DNA of 64,000 bases, from positions 248,001-312,000 of the forward strand of contig NZ_JBHRTF010000001.1 of NCBI RefSeq assembly GCF_042646205.1, read 5' to 3'. The notes under the pieces were generated by a model that was not told where the DNA came from, did no database searches, and saw nothing but the letters and a program-made list of their open reading frames with translations. Of this stretch, positions 8,208 through 17,410 are shown piece after piece (the first letter of the stretch is position 1; each line of letters opens with the position of its first letter). A program made the position numbers and the translations under genes. Origin of the DNA: Cellvibrio fontiphilus_A (GTDB lineage Bacteria; Pseudomonadota; Gammaproteobacteria; Pseudomonadales; Cellvibrionaceae).

Positions 8208-9358
8208 TACACAGCCTCCTTGGATGCACGGCTATCCAGATTTTTGTCATTCGTTTCTGCGGCGGGTGAGGCGGGTGCTTTTTTAAAGCGATTAAACAAA
8301 CCCACCAAACCTTTCGGTAAAACCAAGGTAACAATGACAAACAGCGCACCCAGTGCAAACAGCCAGGTTTCGGGCGAGTAGGAAGTGAAAATCGTTTTAC
8401 CGTAATTCACAGTAAATGCTCCCACGATTGCACCAAATAAAGTTCCGCGCCCACCGGTTGCCACCCACACCACTAATTCAATGGAATTGAGTGGGGAAAA
8501 TTCGCCGGGGTTAATAATGCCTACTTGCGGTACATAAAGTGCACCAGCAACACCGGCGAGCATGGCGGAAAATACAAATAGCCAGAGCTTGTAGGATTCC
8601 ACTTTATAACCGCAGAAACGTGTGCGGCTTTCGGCATCGCGAATCGACACTACGATTTTCCCCATGCGCGAGGTCACTATGTAACGGCAGGCGAGGTAAG
8701 CGAGAATCAAACTAAAACCTGAGGCTAAAAAGAGAGAAATGCGGGTGCCGTTGGCGGCGATGGGAAAGCCCAGAATATCTTTAAAATCGGTGAGGCCGTT
8801 GTTACCACCAAAACCCATTTCGTTGCGGAAAAAAGCCAGCATCAAGGCGTAGGTTAATGCCTGGGTGATAATGGAAAAATAAACGCCGGTTACACGCGAG
8901 CGAAAGGCCAGCCAACCAAACACAAAAGCCAATACGCCGGGCACCAATAACACCATTAACATGGCGAACCAAAACATATCAAAACCCTGCCAATACCAGG
9001 GCAGTTCTTGCCAGTTTAAAAACACCATAAAATCCGGCAGCACTGGGTCACCGTATTGCCCACGCGGGCCTATTTGACGCATTAAATACATGCCCATGGC
9101 GTAACCACCCAGTGCAAAAAAAGCACCGTGGCCCAGCGATAAAATACCGCAGTAACCCCAAATTAAATCCACCGCCAGAGCAAGCAGGGCATAACACAAA
9201 AATTTTCCCAGCAGCGTCACGGTAAAGGTGGAGACATGCAGTGCAGAGGTTTCAGGCACTAGTAAATTGCAGATAGGCACTAGCACCATGGCGAGCAATA
9301 CCAAGCCCAGCACAATCATGCCGCCGCGATCACTGAGTAATAAACGTTGGGTTAACAT
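8207..9358 (-). CDS. urtC: Urea ABC transporter permease UrtC
   Basis: A LivM-type permease of 383 residues with about ten hydrophobic segments, including the conserved ALAVDLIWGYCGILSLGHGAFFALGGYAMGMYL region and GRGTLFGAIVGAF near the C-terminus. It forms the membrane channel together with UrtB. The reading frame also allows TTG one codon earlier, but the ATG has AAGAGAA upstream and is preferred. A 90-nt palindromic repeat separates it from urtB. Confidence 0.94.
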   Translation of the reverse strand: MLTQRLLLSDRGGMIVLGLVLLAMVLVPICNLLVPETSALHVSTFTVTLLGKFLCYALLALAVDLIWGYCGILSLGHGAFFALGGYAMGMYLMRQIGPRGQYGDPVLPDFMVFLNWQELPWYWQGFDMFWFAMLMVLLVPGVLAFVFGWLAFRSRVTGVYFSIITQALTYALMLAFFRNEMGFGGNNGLTDFKDILGFPIAANGTRISLFLASGFSLILAYLACRYIVTSRMGKIVVSIRDAESRTRFCGYKVESYKLWLFVFSAMLAGVAGALYVPQVGIINPGEFSPLNSIELVVWVATGGRGTLFGAIVGAFTVNYGKTIFTSYSPETWLFALGALFVIVTLVLPKGLVGLFNRFKKAPASPAAETNDKNLDSRASKEAV

Positions 9359-9385
9359 CAAATAATTCTCTTAATCATTGGTTGC

Positions 9386-9475
9386 GTAGGTTGGAAGAGC
9401 GCAGCGACTTCCGACATCAGATAAATAAACGCATTGGGCCAATAAGTCGGAAGTCGCTGCGCTCTTCCAACCTAC
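9386..9475. repeat. GTAG-type REP palindrome (30-bp perfect arms) between urtC and urtB
   Basis: Two perfect inverted 30-nt arms (9386-9415 and 9446-9475) surround a 30-nt loop. The outer ends are GTAGGTTGG and CCAACCTAC; each arm also has its own GGAAG...CTTCC mini-stem. It sits inside the urt operon and could act as an mRNA stabiliser or partial attenuator between urtB and urtC. It shares its ends, but not its core, with elements at 17272 and 54280. Confidence 0.9.
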
Positions 9476-9488
9476 AGCGAACCACAAA

Positions 9489-11189
9489 TCAATCCGCCGC
9501 GGCTCTGCCTTTCTGCGGGAAAATTCCCTTGGGGCGTTTTTGAATGAACAAAATCAACAGCACCAATACCAATACTTTGGCGAGCACCGCGCCCGCGTAA
9601 GGCTCCATAAATTTATTGATAATGCCCAGGCCCATAGCGCCTACCAAGGTGCCCCACAAATTGCCCACGCCGCCAAATACCACCACCATAAATGAATCGA
9701 TGATGTAGGCTTGACCAAGGTTTGGCCCAACGTTGGTTAATTGCGACAGTGCAACACCGGCAATGCCCGCAATGCCTGAGCCTAAACCAAAAGTCATTGC
9801 ATCCACCCAACTGGCGCGCACGCCAACAGCGCGCGCCATGGCACGGTTTTGCGAGACCGCGCGAACTTTTAAACCCAGCGAGGTTTTTTTAAGGATGGCC
9901 AGCAGCGCAAAAAACACGATCAGGCCGAAAATAAAAATATATAAACGGTTGTAGGTAATGGAGAGCACCGGGTTAATGACCAGCGAGCCGCTCATCCATT
10001 CCGGTAATTCCACCGCGCGGTTGAGCGGAGAAAAAATACTGCGTGCCGCTTGCTGCAAAATCAAACTGATACCAAAGGTCGCCAGCAAAGTTTCCAGCGG
10101 GCGGCCGTATAAAAAGCGAATTACGCCGCGCTCAATGGCAATGCCCACCAAGCCCGCGACAATGAACGCTGCCGGAATAGCAATCATCAAACTGTACGCA
10201 ATTTGGTTGGGAAAAAGTTGTTGCACTACCCAGGTGACGTAGGCGCCAATCATCATGAGTTCGCCGTGCGCCATATTAATAACGCCCATCACCCCAAAGG
10301 TAATGGCAAGGCCGATGGCAGAGAGTAAAAGTACCGAGCCAAGGCTTAAACCAAAAAATATATTTTCCGCAAGACGAAAAGCAGCTATGCGGTCTTCAAT
10401 GGAATCCAGCGCAAATTGTGCTTGTTGTTTAACTTTTTCATCGCTGTCGTTAGCGGCAATATGGGTTAATGCGGTGCGCACTTCCTGCTGCAAACTACCG
10501 CGCAGGATTTGTATGGCATCCAAACGGATTTGTTGTTCGCTGCTCTGCAGGTTTTTCAGGGCCATGGCAGTGGCGATTGCCTGACGTACATCATCATCGG
10601 GTTCGGTTGTTAAACGCTCGACCAGCAAATCAATAATATCCTCATCGACGCCATCGGCAATCATGCGATTTACCGCATCCAATCGCACCGCAGGATTTTT
10701 ATCATTCAAATTCAGGGCGGCCAATAAACTGCGCAATTGGCTGCGCATGGTGTTGTTGATCGGTACACGTTTTAGCGCGTCAGTATTAGCTGTTATATTT
10801 TCACCGCTGATCACATTGGTGTAGTTGCCGGATTTATCGGCAATAGCAACAAGAGGGTCTGCCGATTTAGTGGCATAGAGTGTTCCCTGTTGCAGCGCAG
10901 CAATAACCTGTGCAACACGGGCATCATCCACTTGGGCTAATTTTTTGGCAGTCTGTGCGCGTTTAGGCAAGCTACCTTGGGTGAGTGCTTTCACCAGTTG
11001 GTCAAATTCACTGGGAGCAACTATTTTTTGATCGGTATTACTATTCTGATCGGTGTTAGTCGCGGCGGATTCAATCACCGCCGGTGAGGATTCAGGCTCT
11101 TGCGAAAACACGCTGGTTGAAAAATAAAGGGAAAACAATAATACCAACGGCAGCGGCCATCTTCCCCATGGCTTGAGTAGGTTTCGCAT
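9489..11189 (-). CDS. urtB: Urea ABC transporter permease UrtB
   Basis: A protein of 566 residues. A signal-like hydrophobic N-terminus and a soluble, helical, HEAT-like region (to about residue 270) precede a LivH-type permease domain with GVMGVINMAHGELMMIGAY, LETLLATFGISLILQQ and GIAGVALSQLTNVGPNLGQ. The long N-terminal extension is normal for UrtB and distinguishes it from LivH. It lies about 95 nt after urtA, with a hairpin in the gap. Confidence 0.94.
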   Translation of the reverse strand: MRNLLKPWGRWPLPLVLLFSLYFSTSVFSQEPESSPAVIESAATNTDQNSNTDQKIVAPSEFDQLVKALTQGSLPKRAQTAKKLAQVDDARVAQVIAALQQGTLYATKSADPLVAIADKSGNYTNVISGENITANTDALKRVPINNTMRSQLRSLLAALNLNDKNPAVRLDAVNRMIADGVDEDIIDLLVERLTTEPDDDVRQAIATAMALKNLQSSEQQIRLDAIQILRGSLQQEVRTALTHIAANDSDEKVKQQAQFALDSIEDRIAAFRLAENIFFGLSLGSVLLLSAIGLAITFGVMGVINMAHGELMMIGAYVTWVVQQLFPNQIAYSLMIAIPAAFIVAGLVGIAIERGVIRFLYGRPLETLLATFGISLILQQAARSIFSPLNRAVELPEWMSGSLVINPVLSITYNRLYIFIFGLIVFFALLAILKKTSLGLKVRAVSQNRAMARAVGVRASWVDAMTFGLGSGIAGIAGVALSQLTNVGPNLGQAYIIDSFMVVVFGGVGNLWGTLVGAMGLGIINKFMEPYAGAVLAKVLVLVLLILFIQKRPKGIFPQKGRAAAD

Positions 11190-11240
11190 AGTCTTGTCTC
11201 GATGGAAGCAAATAAAAACGGTTGTAAATATTTTTTGTTA

Positions 11241-11270
11241 TTTCTTCCCGGGCCAAACCCGGGAAGAAAT
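11241..11270 (-). terminator. Hairpin between urtA and urtB (attenuator or mRNA-stabilising stem)
   Basis: A 12-bp stem TTTCTTCCCGGG/CCCGGGAAGAAA with a loop of about 5 nt. On the minus strand it is followed by a mixed A/T tract with a T run rather than a clean poly-U. Such a stem after the substrate-binding-protein gene commonly lets urtA accumulate above the permease genes; that role is inferred. Confidence 0.6.
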
Positions 11271-11283
11271 ATTTATTGATGAA

Positions 11284-12582
11284 CTACTGAGCTGCAGCTG
11301 CACCCAAACATTTTTTGGTTTTGGTGTTGTAGTTGCCGCACTTCAAACTGACCCAATCAGATTCCAAATCTTTAGAACCTTCCAGGAAATCAGACCAGGC
11401 ATCGCCAGCGACTAAACCTTCGGTTTCCCACACAGTGAGGAATTGGCCATCTTCCTGAATTTCACCGATGAGTACGGGTTTGGTGATGTGATGGTTAGGT
11501 AACATTTTGCTGATGCCACCGGTCAAGTTGGGCACTTCCACACCCACAATGGCATCAACCACTTTATCGGTGTCAGTGCTGCCGGCTTTCTCAACCGCTT
11601 TCACCCACATATTGAAACCGATGTAGTGAGCTTCCATTGGGTCGTTGGTTACGCGCTTGTCATTTTTGATAAAGGCTTTCCACTGTTTAATAAAGGCTTC
11701 GTTCGCAGGATTTTCTACGCTCATGAAGTAGTTCCACGCGGCCAAATGGCCAACCAGTGGTTTGGTGTCTATACCGGAAAGTTCTTCTTCACCCACCGAG
11801 AAGGCAACAACCGGAATGTCTTCTGCAGTCACTTTTTGGTTGCCCAGTTCGCGGTAGAAAGGCACGTTGGCATCGCCGTTAATGGTAGAAACTACAGCGG
11901 TTTTTTTGCCGGCAGAACCAAAACGCTTAATGTCGGCAACAATGTTTTGCCAATCCGAGTGACCGAAAGGCGTGTAGTTGATCATGATGTCTTCTTTGGC
12001 AACGCCCTTGGACATCAAATAAGCTTCCAGAATTTTATTGGTGGTACGTGGGTAAACGTAATCAGTACCCGCTAACACCCAACGTTTAACCTTCATGTCT
12101 TTCATCAGGTAATCAACGGCGGGAATTGCTTGTTGGTTTGGTGCGGCACCGGTGTAAAACACGTTGCGCGATGATTCTTCACCTTCGTATTGCACCGGGT
12201 AAAACAGCACGCCGTTTAATTCTTCAATGACGGGCAATACTGACTTGCGCGATACCGATGTCCAGCAACCAAAAATGGCGGCCACTTTATCTTTGGTTAA
12301 TAACTCGCGGGTTTTTTCTGCAAACAGTGGCCAGTTAGATGCGGGGTCAACCACAACTGGCTCCAGTTTTTTACCGAGCAAACCACCTTTTTTGTTTTGT
12401 TCTTCAATCAACATCAGCATGGTGTCTTTCAGTGTGGTTTCTGAAATCGCCATAGTGCCGGAGAGTGAATGGAGAATACCAACTTTAATAGTGTCTGCCG
12501 CTGCTGCACTAAAAGAGGCGATGGTTAAGCCGCAGGCGATACCGAGTGCCCCGACATGTTTTGCTATTTTCTTCAGCTTCAT
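11284..12582 (-). CDS. urtA: Urea ABC transporter substrate-binding protein UrtA
   Basis: A 432-residue periplasmic binding protein with a Sec signal peptide (about 29 residues, ending in AAAADTIKVG). The following KVGILHSLSGTMAISETTLKDTMLMLIEEQN is the UrtA version of the LivJ/AmiC fold, and AIFGCWTSVSRKSVLPVIEE and GYPVQYEGEESS-like LFYPVQYEGEESSRNVFYTGAAPNQQ are typical UrtA segments. It captures urea or short amides in the periplasm. The start has AGGAG at the right distance. It follows a GntR regulator gene with a 187-nt gap that holds a stem-loop. Confidence 0.95.
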   Translation of the reverse strand: MKLKKIAKHVGALGIACGLTIASFSAAAADTIKVGILHSLSGTMAISETTLKDTMLMLIEEQNKKGGLLGKKLEPVVVDPASNWPLFAEKTRELLTKDKVAAIFGCWTSVSRKSVLPVIEELNGVLFYPVQYEGEESSRNVFYTGAAPNQQAIPAVDYLMKDMKVKRWVLAGTDYVYPRTTNKILEAYLMSKGVAKEDIMINYTPFGHSDWQNIVADIKRFGSAGKKTAVVSTINGDANVPFYRELGNQKVTAEDIPVVAFSVGEEELSGIDTKPLVGHLAAWNYFMSVENPANEAFIKQWKAFIKNDKRVTNDPMEAHYIGFNMWVKAVEKAGSTDTDKVVDAIVGVEVPNLTGGISKMLPNHHITKPVLIGEIQEDGQFLTVWETEGLVAGDAWSDFLEGSKDLESDWVSLKCGNYNTKTKKCLGAAAAQ

Positions 12583-12716
12583 GGGTCTAGCTCCTAGATG
12601 GTTTAATGACTCAGTGGTTTTTGTTGCATTCTGTAAGGGTTAACTAACTGAATGCTTTTTCCGGTAACGCCGTTTTACATAACGCTAATTGTTGGCGACA
12701 GTTTTTCTTCCGTGAT

Positions 12717-12745
12717 CCAGTGAATGTGCTTCAAGCATTCACCGG
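12717..12745 (-). other. Stem-loop in the gntR-urtA gap
   Basis: A 10-bp stem (CCGGTGAATG/CATTCACTGG on the minus strand, one G-U pair) with a 9-nt loop and no poly-U tail. It is more likely a processing or stability element than a terminator. Confidence 0.5.
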
Positions 12746-12769
12746 TTGTCGCTCTAAGGTGGAAATTTT

Positions 12770-13492
12770 TTAATCACTCGTATCCGGGTGTTGCTGCTGT
12801 GCTTCATAGAGCATATGCAAGGTAATTTTGCGCACTTCCGCTTTGCTGGCTTCTATGTGAGTTTTTAAATAACTTTTTGCGTCTTCTGCGCGCCGTTCAA
12901 TAATGGTGCGCAGAATTTTGGCATGCTCTTCATAGGTGGCTTCAATCCGGTTGCGCTGGGTGAAATCAATGCGGCGAATAATGCGTAAGCGCTCGGTAAT
13001 TTCATGGTGAATGCGCGCCATTTCCATATTGCCGGTCGCTTCAATTAACTGTTCATGGAAACGTTCATCCAGTGCACACACCGTTGGCCCGTCTTTTAAA
13101 CGCTCTTCCGGTTTTACCAGCCAGATGCGTTTTACATCTTCCAAATCCGGTGCAGCTTCCATCTCGCACAGTTTTTTAATGGCTGCCAATTCCAAAATAA
13201 TGCGCACGTCATAAAGCTGTTCAAATTTTTTAAAATCGAAAGGGTTGACCTTCCAGCCGCTGCGGAAGGAAACATCCACATAACCTTCACGCTGTAAACG
13301 CGCCAGCGCTTCACGCACCGGTGTGCGGCTGGCAGCAACACGTTCGGCAATTTCGTTTTCACTGAAGCGATCACCCGGCACCAAGCGGAATGAAAAAATA
13401 TCGTCCTTGATAATCTGATAAATACGCTCCGTTAAATTGGTGCGCGGTTCATCGGTTTTCTTTTTGGTTTTTTCGGGTTTGATTAGTTTCAT
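12770..13492 (-). CDS. GntR/FadR-family (FCD) transcriptional regulator of the urea locus
   Basis: A 240-residue protein. Residues about 20-85 form the winged helix typical of GntR (IYQIIKDDIFSFRLVPGDRFSENEIAERVAASRTPVREALARLQREGYV), and the rest is an all-helical FCD ligand-binding domain with metal-binding-type residues (DERFHEQLIEATGN and later HIEASKAEV). The gene lies between the urea carboxylase and urtA genes in the same direction, so it probably senses urea, allophanate or a related metabolite and controls this locus. A candidate operator (ATACAA-N2-TTGTAT) lies at the promoter upstream of the allophanate hydrolase gene. The ligand is unknown. Confidence 0.88.
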   Translation of the reverse strand: MKLIKPEKTKKKTDEPRTNLTERIYQIIKDDIFSFRLVPGDRFSENEIAERVAASRTPVREALARLQREGYVDVSFRSGWKVNPFDFKKFEQLYDVRIILELAAIKKLCEMEAAPDLEDVKRIWLVKPEERLKDGPTVCALDERFHEQLIEATGNMEMARIHHEITERLRIIRRIDFTQRNRIEATYEEHAKILRTIIERRAEDAKSYLKTHIEASKAEVRKITLHMLYEAQQQHPDTSD

Positions 13493-13505
13493 ACGGTGTA
13501 CCTTT

Positions 13506-13598
13506 ACCCCCTCCTAACCTCCCCCTTGCCAGGGGGAGGGACTTGAACAGTGCCACCTTCAGCTCCTCCCCCTGACAAGGGGGAGGTTGGGAGGGGGT
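13506..13598. repeat. CCCCCTCC palindromic repeat between urea carboxylase and gntR genes
   Basis: Two 34-nt inverted arms (13506-13539 and 13565-13598) differ at two positions. Each arm contains the inner palindrome CCTCCCCCTTG-x-CAGGGGGAGG. Similar CCCTCCC/GGGAGGG intergenic elements are widespread in bacteria. It lies within the transcript and would form a very stable RNA hairpin. Confidence 0.85.
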
Positions 13599-13610
13599 TG
13601 AGAATCATGA

Positions 13611-16600
13611 TTAATCCGTTTCAAGCACCAACAACAAATCACCCGCATTCACTTGTTTGCCCGGCTCTACATGGATCGCGCTGATTTTTGCAGCGCGGTC
13701 GGCGTAGACGGAGAATTCCATTTTCATGGCTTCAACGATCAACAGCGGCTGGTCTGGTTCTACCAGTTGGCCTGGCTCCACCAATAATTTCCAAATGTTG
13801 CCGCTAATATCGGCAGTGACGGCGTGGCCATCGACTTCAATGGGGTTTGTATTGATTTTGACTTGCAGTGCAGCATCTACATTTTTTTCTTCATCCGCTT
13901 GCCAGAGTGCAACTTCTTTGGTGAAGGCGGCTTGTTGTTTGGTTTTGAACTCGGCGATGCTGGCTGCATTTTCTTGCAGGAATTGTTCGTGTTCAGCGAG
14001 ACTGAAATAAGCCTCTTCAATTTTTAAACTCATGCGGCCTTCGCGGAAGGCTTCGCGCTGTGCGGTTAATTCTTCTTCGCTTACTTCGTAATAGCGCACG
14101 CGGTCAAAGAATTTCAGCAACCAGGGTTCGCCATTTTCAAACACGGGGTTTTTCAGGAATTTATTCCAGATTGGTAAAGTGCGGCCCACCAGTTGATAAC
14201 CGCCGGGGGAATCCATGCCGTAAATACACATGTAAACGCCGCCAATACCGACTGTACCTTCAGCGGTGTAAGTGCGCGCCGGGTTGTATTTGGAGGTGAG
14301 CAAACGGTGGCGCGGGTCAACGGGTACAGCGCAGGGCGCGCCGAGGTAAACATCGCCCAAACCCAATACCATATAGCTGGTATCAAAAATAATTTGTTTA
14401 ACCTGGTCGATGGAATCCAAACCGTTAATGCGGCGAATAAATTCGGTGTTGCTTGGCAGCCAGGGCGCTGTGTCGCGCACAGATTGTCTGTAACGCGCTA
14501 CCGCATCCAGCGTTGCTGAATCTTCAAACGCCATGGGCAAGTGAACGATACGGCTCGGTACTTTAATGTCGCGTGCATCGCCAAGGGTTTCTTCAATAAC
14601 CAAGAGTTTGGCAATTAAATCGCGTTGGTGAATCACGCGGCTGTCGTAATTAATTTGCAGTGAGCGCACACCGGGCGATAATTCAATCACGCCTGCAATG
14701 GGTGATTGCTTCAGCGCTTCCATCAGCGCGTGCACGCGCAAACGCAAACTCAATTCCAGAATATTGTCGCCGTACTCCAACAAAATATATTTGTCACCGG
14801 CCTGGCGATAACTCACCAGTGGGCGACTACCTTGTGGGGGCAGTGCAGCAACAATACATTCAGAAATAGTGTCAGCAGGCGCAGTGATGGCGGTTTTAGC
14901 AAAGTCGGTTAGCGGTGCGAGCGCTTGAATCGCGCTGTCCTGCGCTTTTTCCAAATTCAAGGCATCATCAAAACTCATGCGCACAAAACGGATTTTATCG
15001 CCGGGTTTTACTTGACCCACTTTCCAGAGTTCTGCTTTTACAATCGTCACCGGGCAAACAAAACCGCCCAGGCTGGGGCCGTCTTTGGTGAGAATGACCG
15101 GCATGTCGCCGGTGAAATTAATGGAGCCGACAGCGTATTCTGTATCGTGAATATTGGAGGGGTGCAGACCCGCTTCGCCACCATCGCTGCGTGTCCAGCT
15201 GGGTTTGGGGCCGTTTAAACGAATACCCAAACGGTTGGAGTTGTAATGCACTTCCCACGCGGTGGAGAAAAACATCTCAATCGCTTCGGGCTTGAAAAAA
15301 TCCGGTGCGCCGTGTGGCCCGTAAAGCACACCAATTTCCCATTCAGTGGACGCGCTGGAAAAACAGGTGGGAATTAATTCCGCGGGTGCAGCAGCGGGTG
15401 TAAAAACCGGTGCGGGTGTAGTGCACGCGGCAATAGCGGGGTTGCTGATTGGGAGCATGTCGGTTGCGCGCAGGGTGCGGCCGGCGTGACCGCCAAATTG
15501 CCCCAGCGCAAACGTAGAGCGGCTGCCTAAATAAACGGGCACATCAAAACCATTGCGCACTGCAAGGTAACCACGACAGCCCAATTCGGCTTTTCCGATT
15601 TCCAAAATTTGTCCGGCTTTAATAGCGACAGGTTGCCAGAAGGGAATTAATTCACCATCGATTTTTGCCGGTGATTTTGCGCCGGTGAGGGCGATAATTG
15701 CATCGCGATGAAATTTTAATTTTGGCCCGATGATGGTGTACTCAAGTGCAGCCGCACTGTCATGGTTGCCCACAATGCGGTTCGCCAGGCGAAATGAATA
15801 ATCATCCATTGGCCCTGAGGGCGGCACGCCTATGCTCCACAAACCCACACGACCGGGGTAATCCTGCACGCTGGTATAGGTGCCGGGTTGCAACACTTCT
15901 ACTACGGGCGCGCTGTAAGTAAAGCTCGCCAGTTTATTGGTGGCGACATCGCCGCTGCCAAAAAAATCCGTTGCAATAATTTGGCGCAAATAATCCAGAT
16001 TAGTCGCTATGCCGGCTATGCGAGTTTCATTCAGTGCGTCGATCATTTTGGCAATCGCATCCGCGCGATTTTTGCCGTACACAATAATCTTGGCGATCAT
16101 TGGATCGTAGTAGGGCGATACTTCAGTGCCGGTAGAAACCCAGGTATCGATGCGTGCATTGGGCGAGAAATGCACATCTGTCAACACACCGGGCGATGGT
16201 TGGAAATCGCGCACCGGATCTTCAGCGTACAAACGCACTTCAATCGCCGCACCTTGCGGATTTATTTCAATATCCAACGCCGGTGGAGTGCCCGCAGCGG
16301 TGAGAATCATCCACTCCACTAAATCCACACCGGTGCAGGCTTCGGTAATCGGGTGTTCCACCTGCAAGCGGGTATTTACTTCCAGAAAATAAAATTCGTC
16401 GCGCGCGGCGTCGTAAATATATTCAATGGTGCCGGCGGAGCGGTAGTTCACCATTTTGCCAAGGCTGACAGAGGCGGCTAATAATTTTTCGCGTGTTGCT
16501 GCGGGTAAATTAGGTGCGGGGGTTTCTTCTACTACTTTTTGGTTGCGGCGCTGCAGTGAACAATCGCGTTCGCCCAGTGCCAATACATTGCCCTTGCCAT

Positions 16601-17243
16601 CACCAAAAATTTGTACTTCTACGTGACGGGCGTTATCCACAAAACGTTCAAGGAATACACCACTATCGCTAAAAAAGTTTTGCCCCAAGCGTTTTACACT
16701 TTCATAGGCGGAAATTAATTCTGCTTCGCTGTTGCAGCGGGTTAGGCCTATACCACCGCCACCGGCGGTGCTTTTTAACATCACCGGGTAACCTAATTTT
16801 GCTGCTGCCGCAGTCGCTTCTTCTACCGACGCTAACAACCCGGTGCCGGGCGTGAGTGGTACACCGGCTTTTTCAGCGAGTTCACGCGAAGTGTGTTTTA
16901 AACCGAATTCGCGGATTTGTGCAGGTGTAGGGCCGCAAAAGGCTATGCCTTCCGCTTCGCAGGCTTCACAAAATTTTGCGTTTTCAGAGAGAAAACCGTA
17001 ACCGGGAATAATCGCCTGGGCGCCTGTTTCCTTTGCTGCCGCGAGAATTAAATCCGCTTTTAAATAACTTTCTGCCGCGGTATTGCCGCCTAAACAAATG
17101 GCTTTATCACAGGCAGTGACGTGTGCTGAATTGCGGTCGGCATCGGAGTAAACAGCAACCGATTCAATGCCCATTTTTTTCAGCGTTTTGGCGATACGTA
17201 CCGCAATTTCTCCGCGGTTAGCAATCAGTACGGTCTTTAACAT
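13611..17243 (-). CDS. uca: Urea carboxylase (biotin- and ATP-dependent)
   Basis: A 1210-residue multidomain enzyme that carboxylates urea to allophanate using ATP, bicarbonate and biotin. Domains in order: biotin carboxylase (about 1-450; LIANRGEIAVRIAKTLKKMG, and the grasp motif STAGGGGIGLT), carboxyltransferase halves of the KipA/KipI type (about 460-1000), and a C-terminal biotinyl domain with EAMKMEF, whose lysine carries biotin. An upstream in-frame Met would add 20 residues, but these fall in a palindromic repeat; the chosen ATG has GGAGAAG before it. Full length for the family. The small aminomethyltransferase-like partner genes often found with urea carboxylase are absent here. Confidence 0.95.
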   Translation of the reverse strand: MLKTVLIANRGEIAVRIAKTLKKMGIESVAVYSDADRNSAHVTACDKAICLGGNTAAESYLKADLILAAAKETGAQAIIPGYGFLSENAKFCEACEAEGIAFCGPTPAQIREFGLKHTSRELAEKAGVPLTPGTGLLASVEEATAAAAKLGYPVMLKSTAGGGGIGLTRCNSEAELISAYESVKRLGQNFFSDSGVFLERFVDNARHVEVQIFGDGKGNVLALGERDCSLQRRNQKVVEETPAPNLPAATREKLLAASVSLGKMVNYRSAGTIEYIYDAARDEFYFLEVNTRLQVEHPITEACTGVDLVEWMILTAAGTPPALDIEINPQGAAIEVRLYAEDPVRDFQPSPGVLTDVHFSPNARIDTWVSTGTEVSPYYDPMIAKIIVYGKNRADAIAKMIDALNETRIAGIATNLDYLRQIIATDFFGSGDVATNKLASFTYSAPVVEVLQPGTYTSVQDYPGRVGLWSIGVPPSGPMDDYSFRLANRIVGNHDSAAALEYTIIGPKLKFHRDAIIALTGAKSPAKIDGELIPFWQPVAIKAGQILEIGKAELGCRGYLAVRNGFDVPVYLGSRSTFALGQFGGHAGRTLRATDMLPISNPAIAACTTPAPVFTPAAAPAELIPTCFSSASTEWEIGVLYGPHGAPDFFKPEAIEMFFSTAWEVHYNSNRLGIRLNGPKPSWTRSDGGEAGLHPSNIHDTEYAVGSINFTGDMPVILTKDGPSLGGFVCPVTIVKAELWKVGQVKPGDKIRFVRMSFDDALNLEKAQDSAIQALAPLTDFAKTAITAPADTISECIVAALPPQGSRPLVSYRQAGDKYILLEYGDNILELSLRLRVHALMEALKQSPIAGVIELSPGVRSLQINYDSRVIHQRDLIAKLLVIEETLGDARDIKVPSRIVHLPMAFEDSATLDAVARYRQSVRDTAPWLPSNTEFIRRINGLDSIDQVKQIIFDTSYMVLGLGDVYLGAPCAVPVDPRHRLLTSKYNPARTYTAEGTVGIGGVYMCIYGMDSPGGYQLVGRTLPIWNKFLKNPVFENGEPWLLKFFDRVRYYEVSEEELTAQREAFREGRMSLKIEEAYFSLAEHEQFLQENAASIAEFKTKQQAAFTKEVALWQADEEKNVDAALQVKINTNPIEVDGHAVTADISGNIWKLLVEPGQLVEPDQPLLIVEAMKMEFSVYADRAAKISAIHVEPGKQVNAGDLLLVLETD

Positions 17244-17271
17244 GTTTCTTCTCCGGCTGTAATTCTCTTTT

Positions 17272-17395
17272 GTAGGTTGGGGTGAGCTTGCGAACCCCAA
17301 CATGAGCTTTTTAAATTTGGTATTGAAACTTCGTCGAGTTATTCCCGTTCAATTTTGCATGGTCATGTTGGGGTTCGTTCCTCACCCCAACCTAC
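17272..17395. repeat. GTAG-type REP palindrome between allophanate hydrolase and urea carboxylase genes
   Basis: Inverted arms of 33-34 nt (17272-17305 and 17363-17395) surround a 57-nt centre. The ends are GTAGGTTGGGGTGAG and the complement CTCACCCCAACCTAC; the two arms differ only at the tip of the inner mini-hairpin (CTTG versus GAA), consistent with a loop position. It is related to the elements at 9386 and 54280 by its ends. Confidence 0.88.
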
Positions 17396-17410
17396 GCAAT
17401 ATTCACTTGA

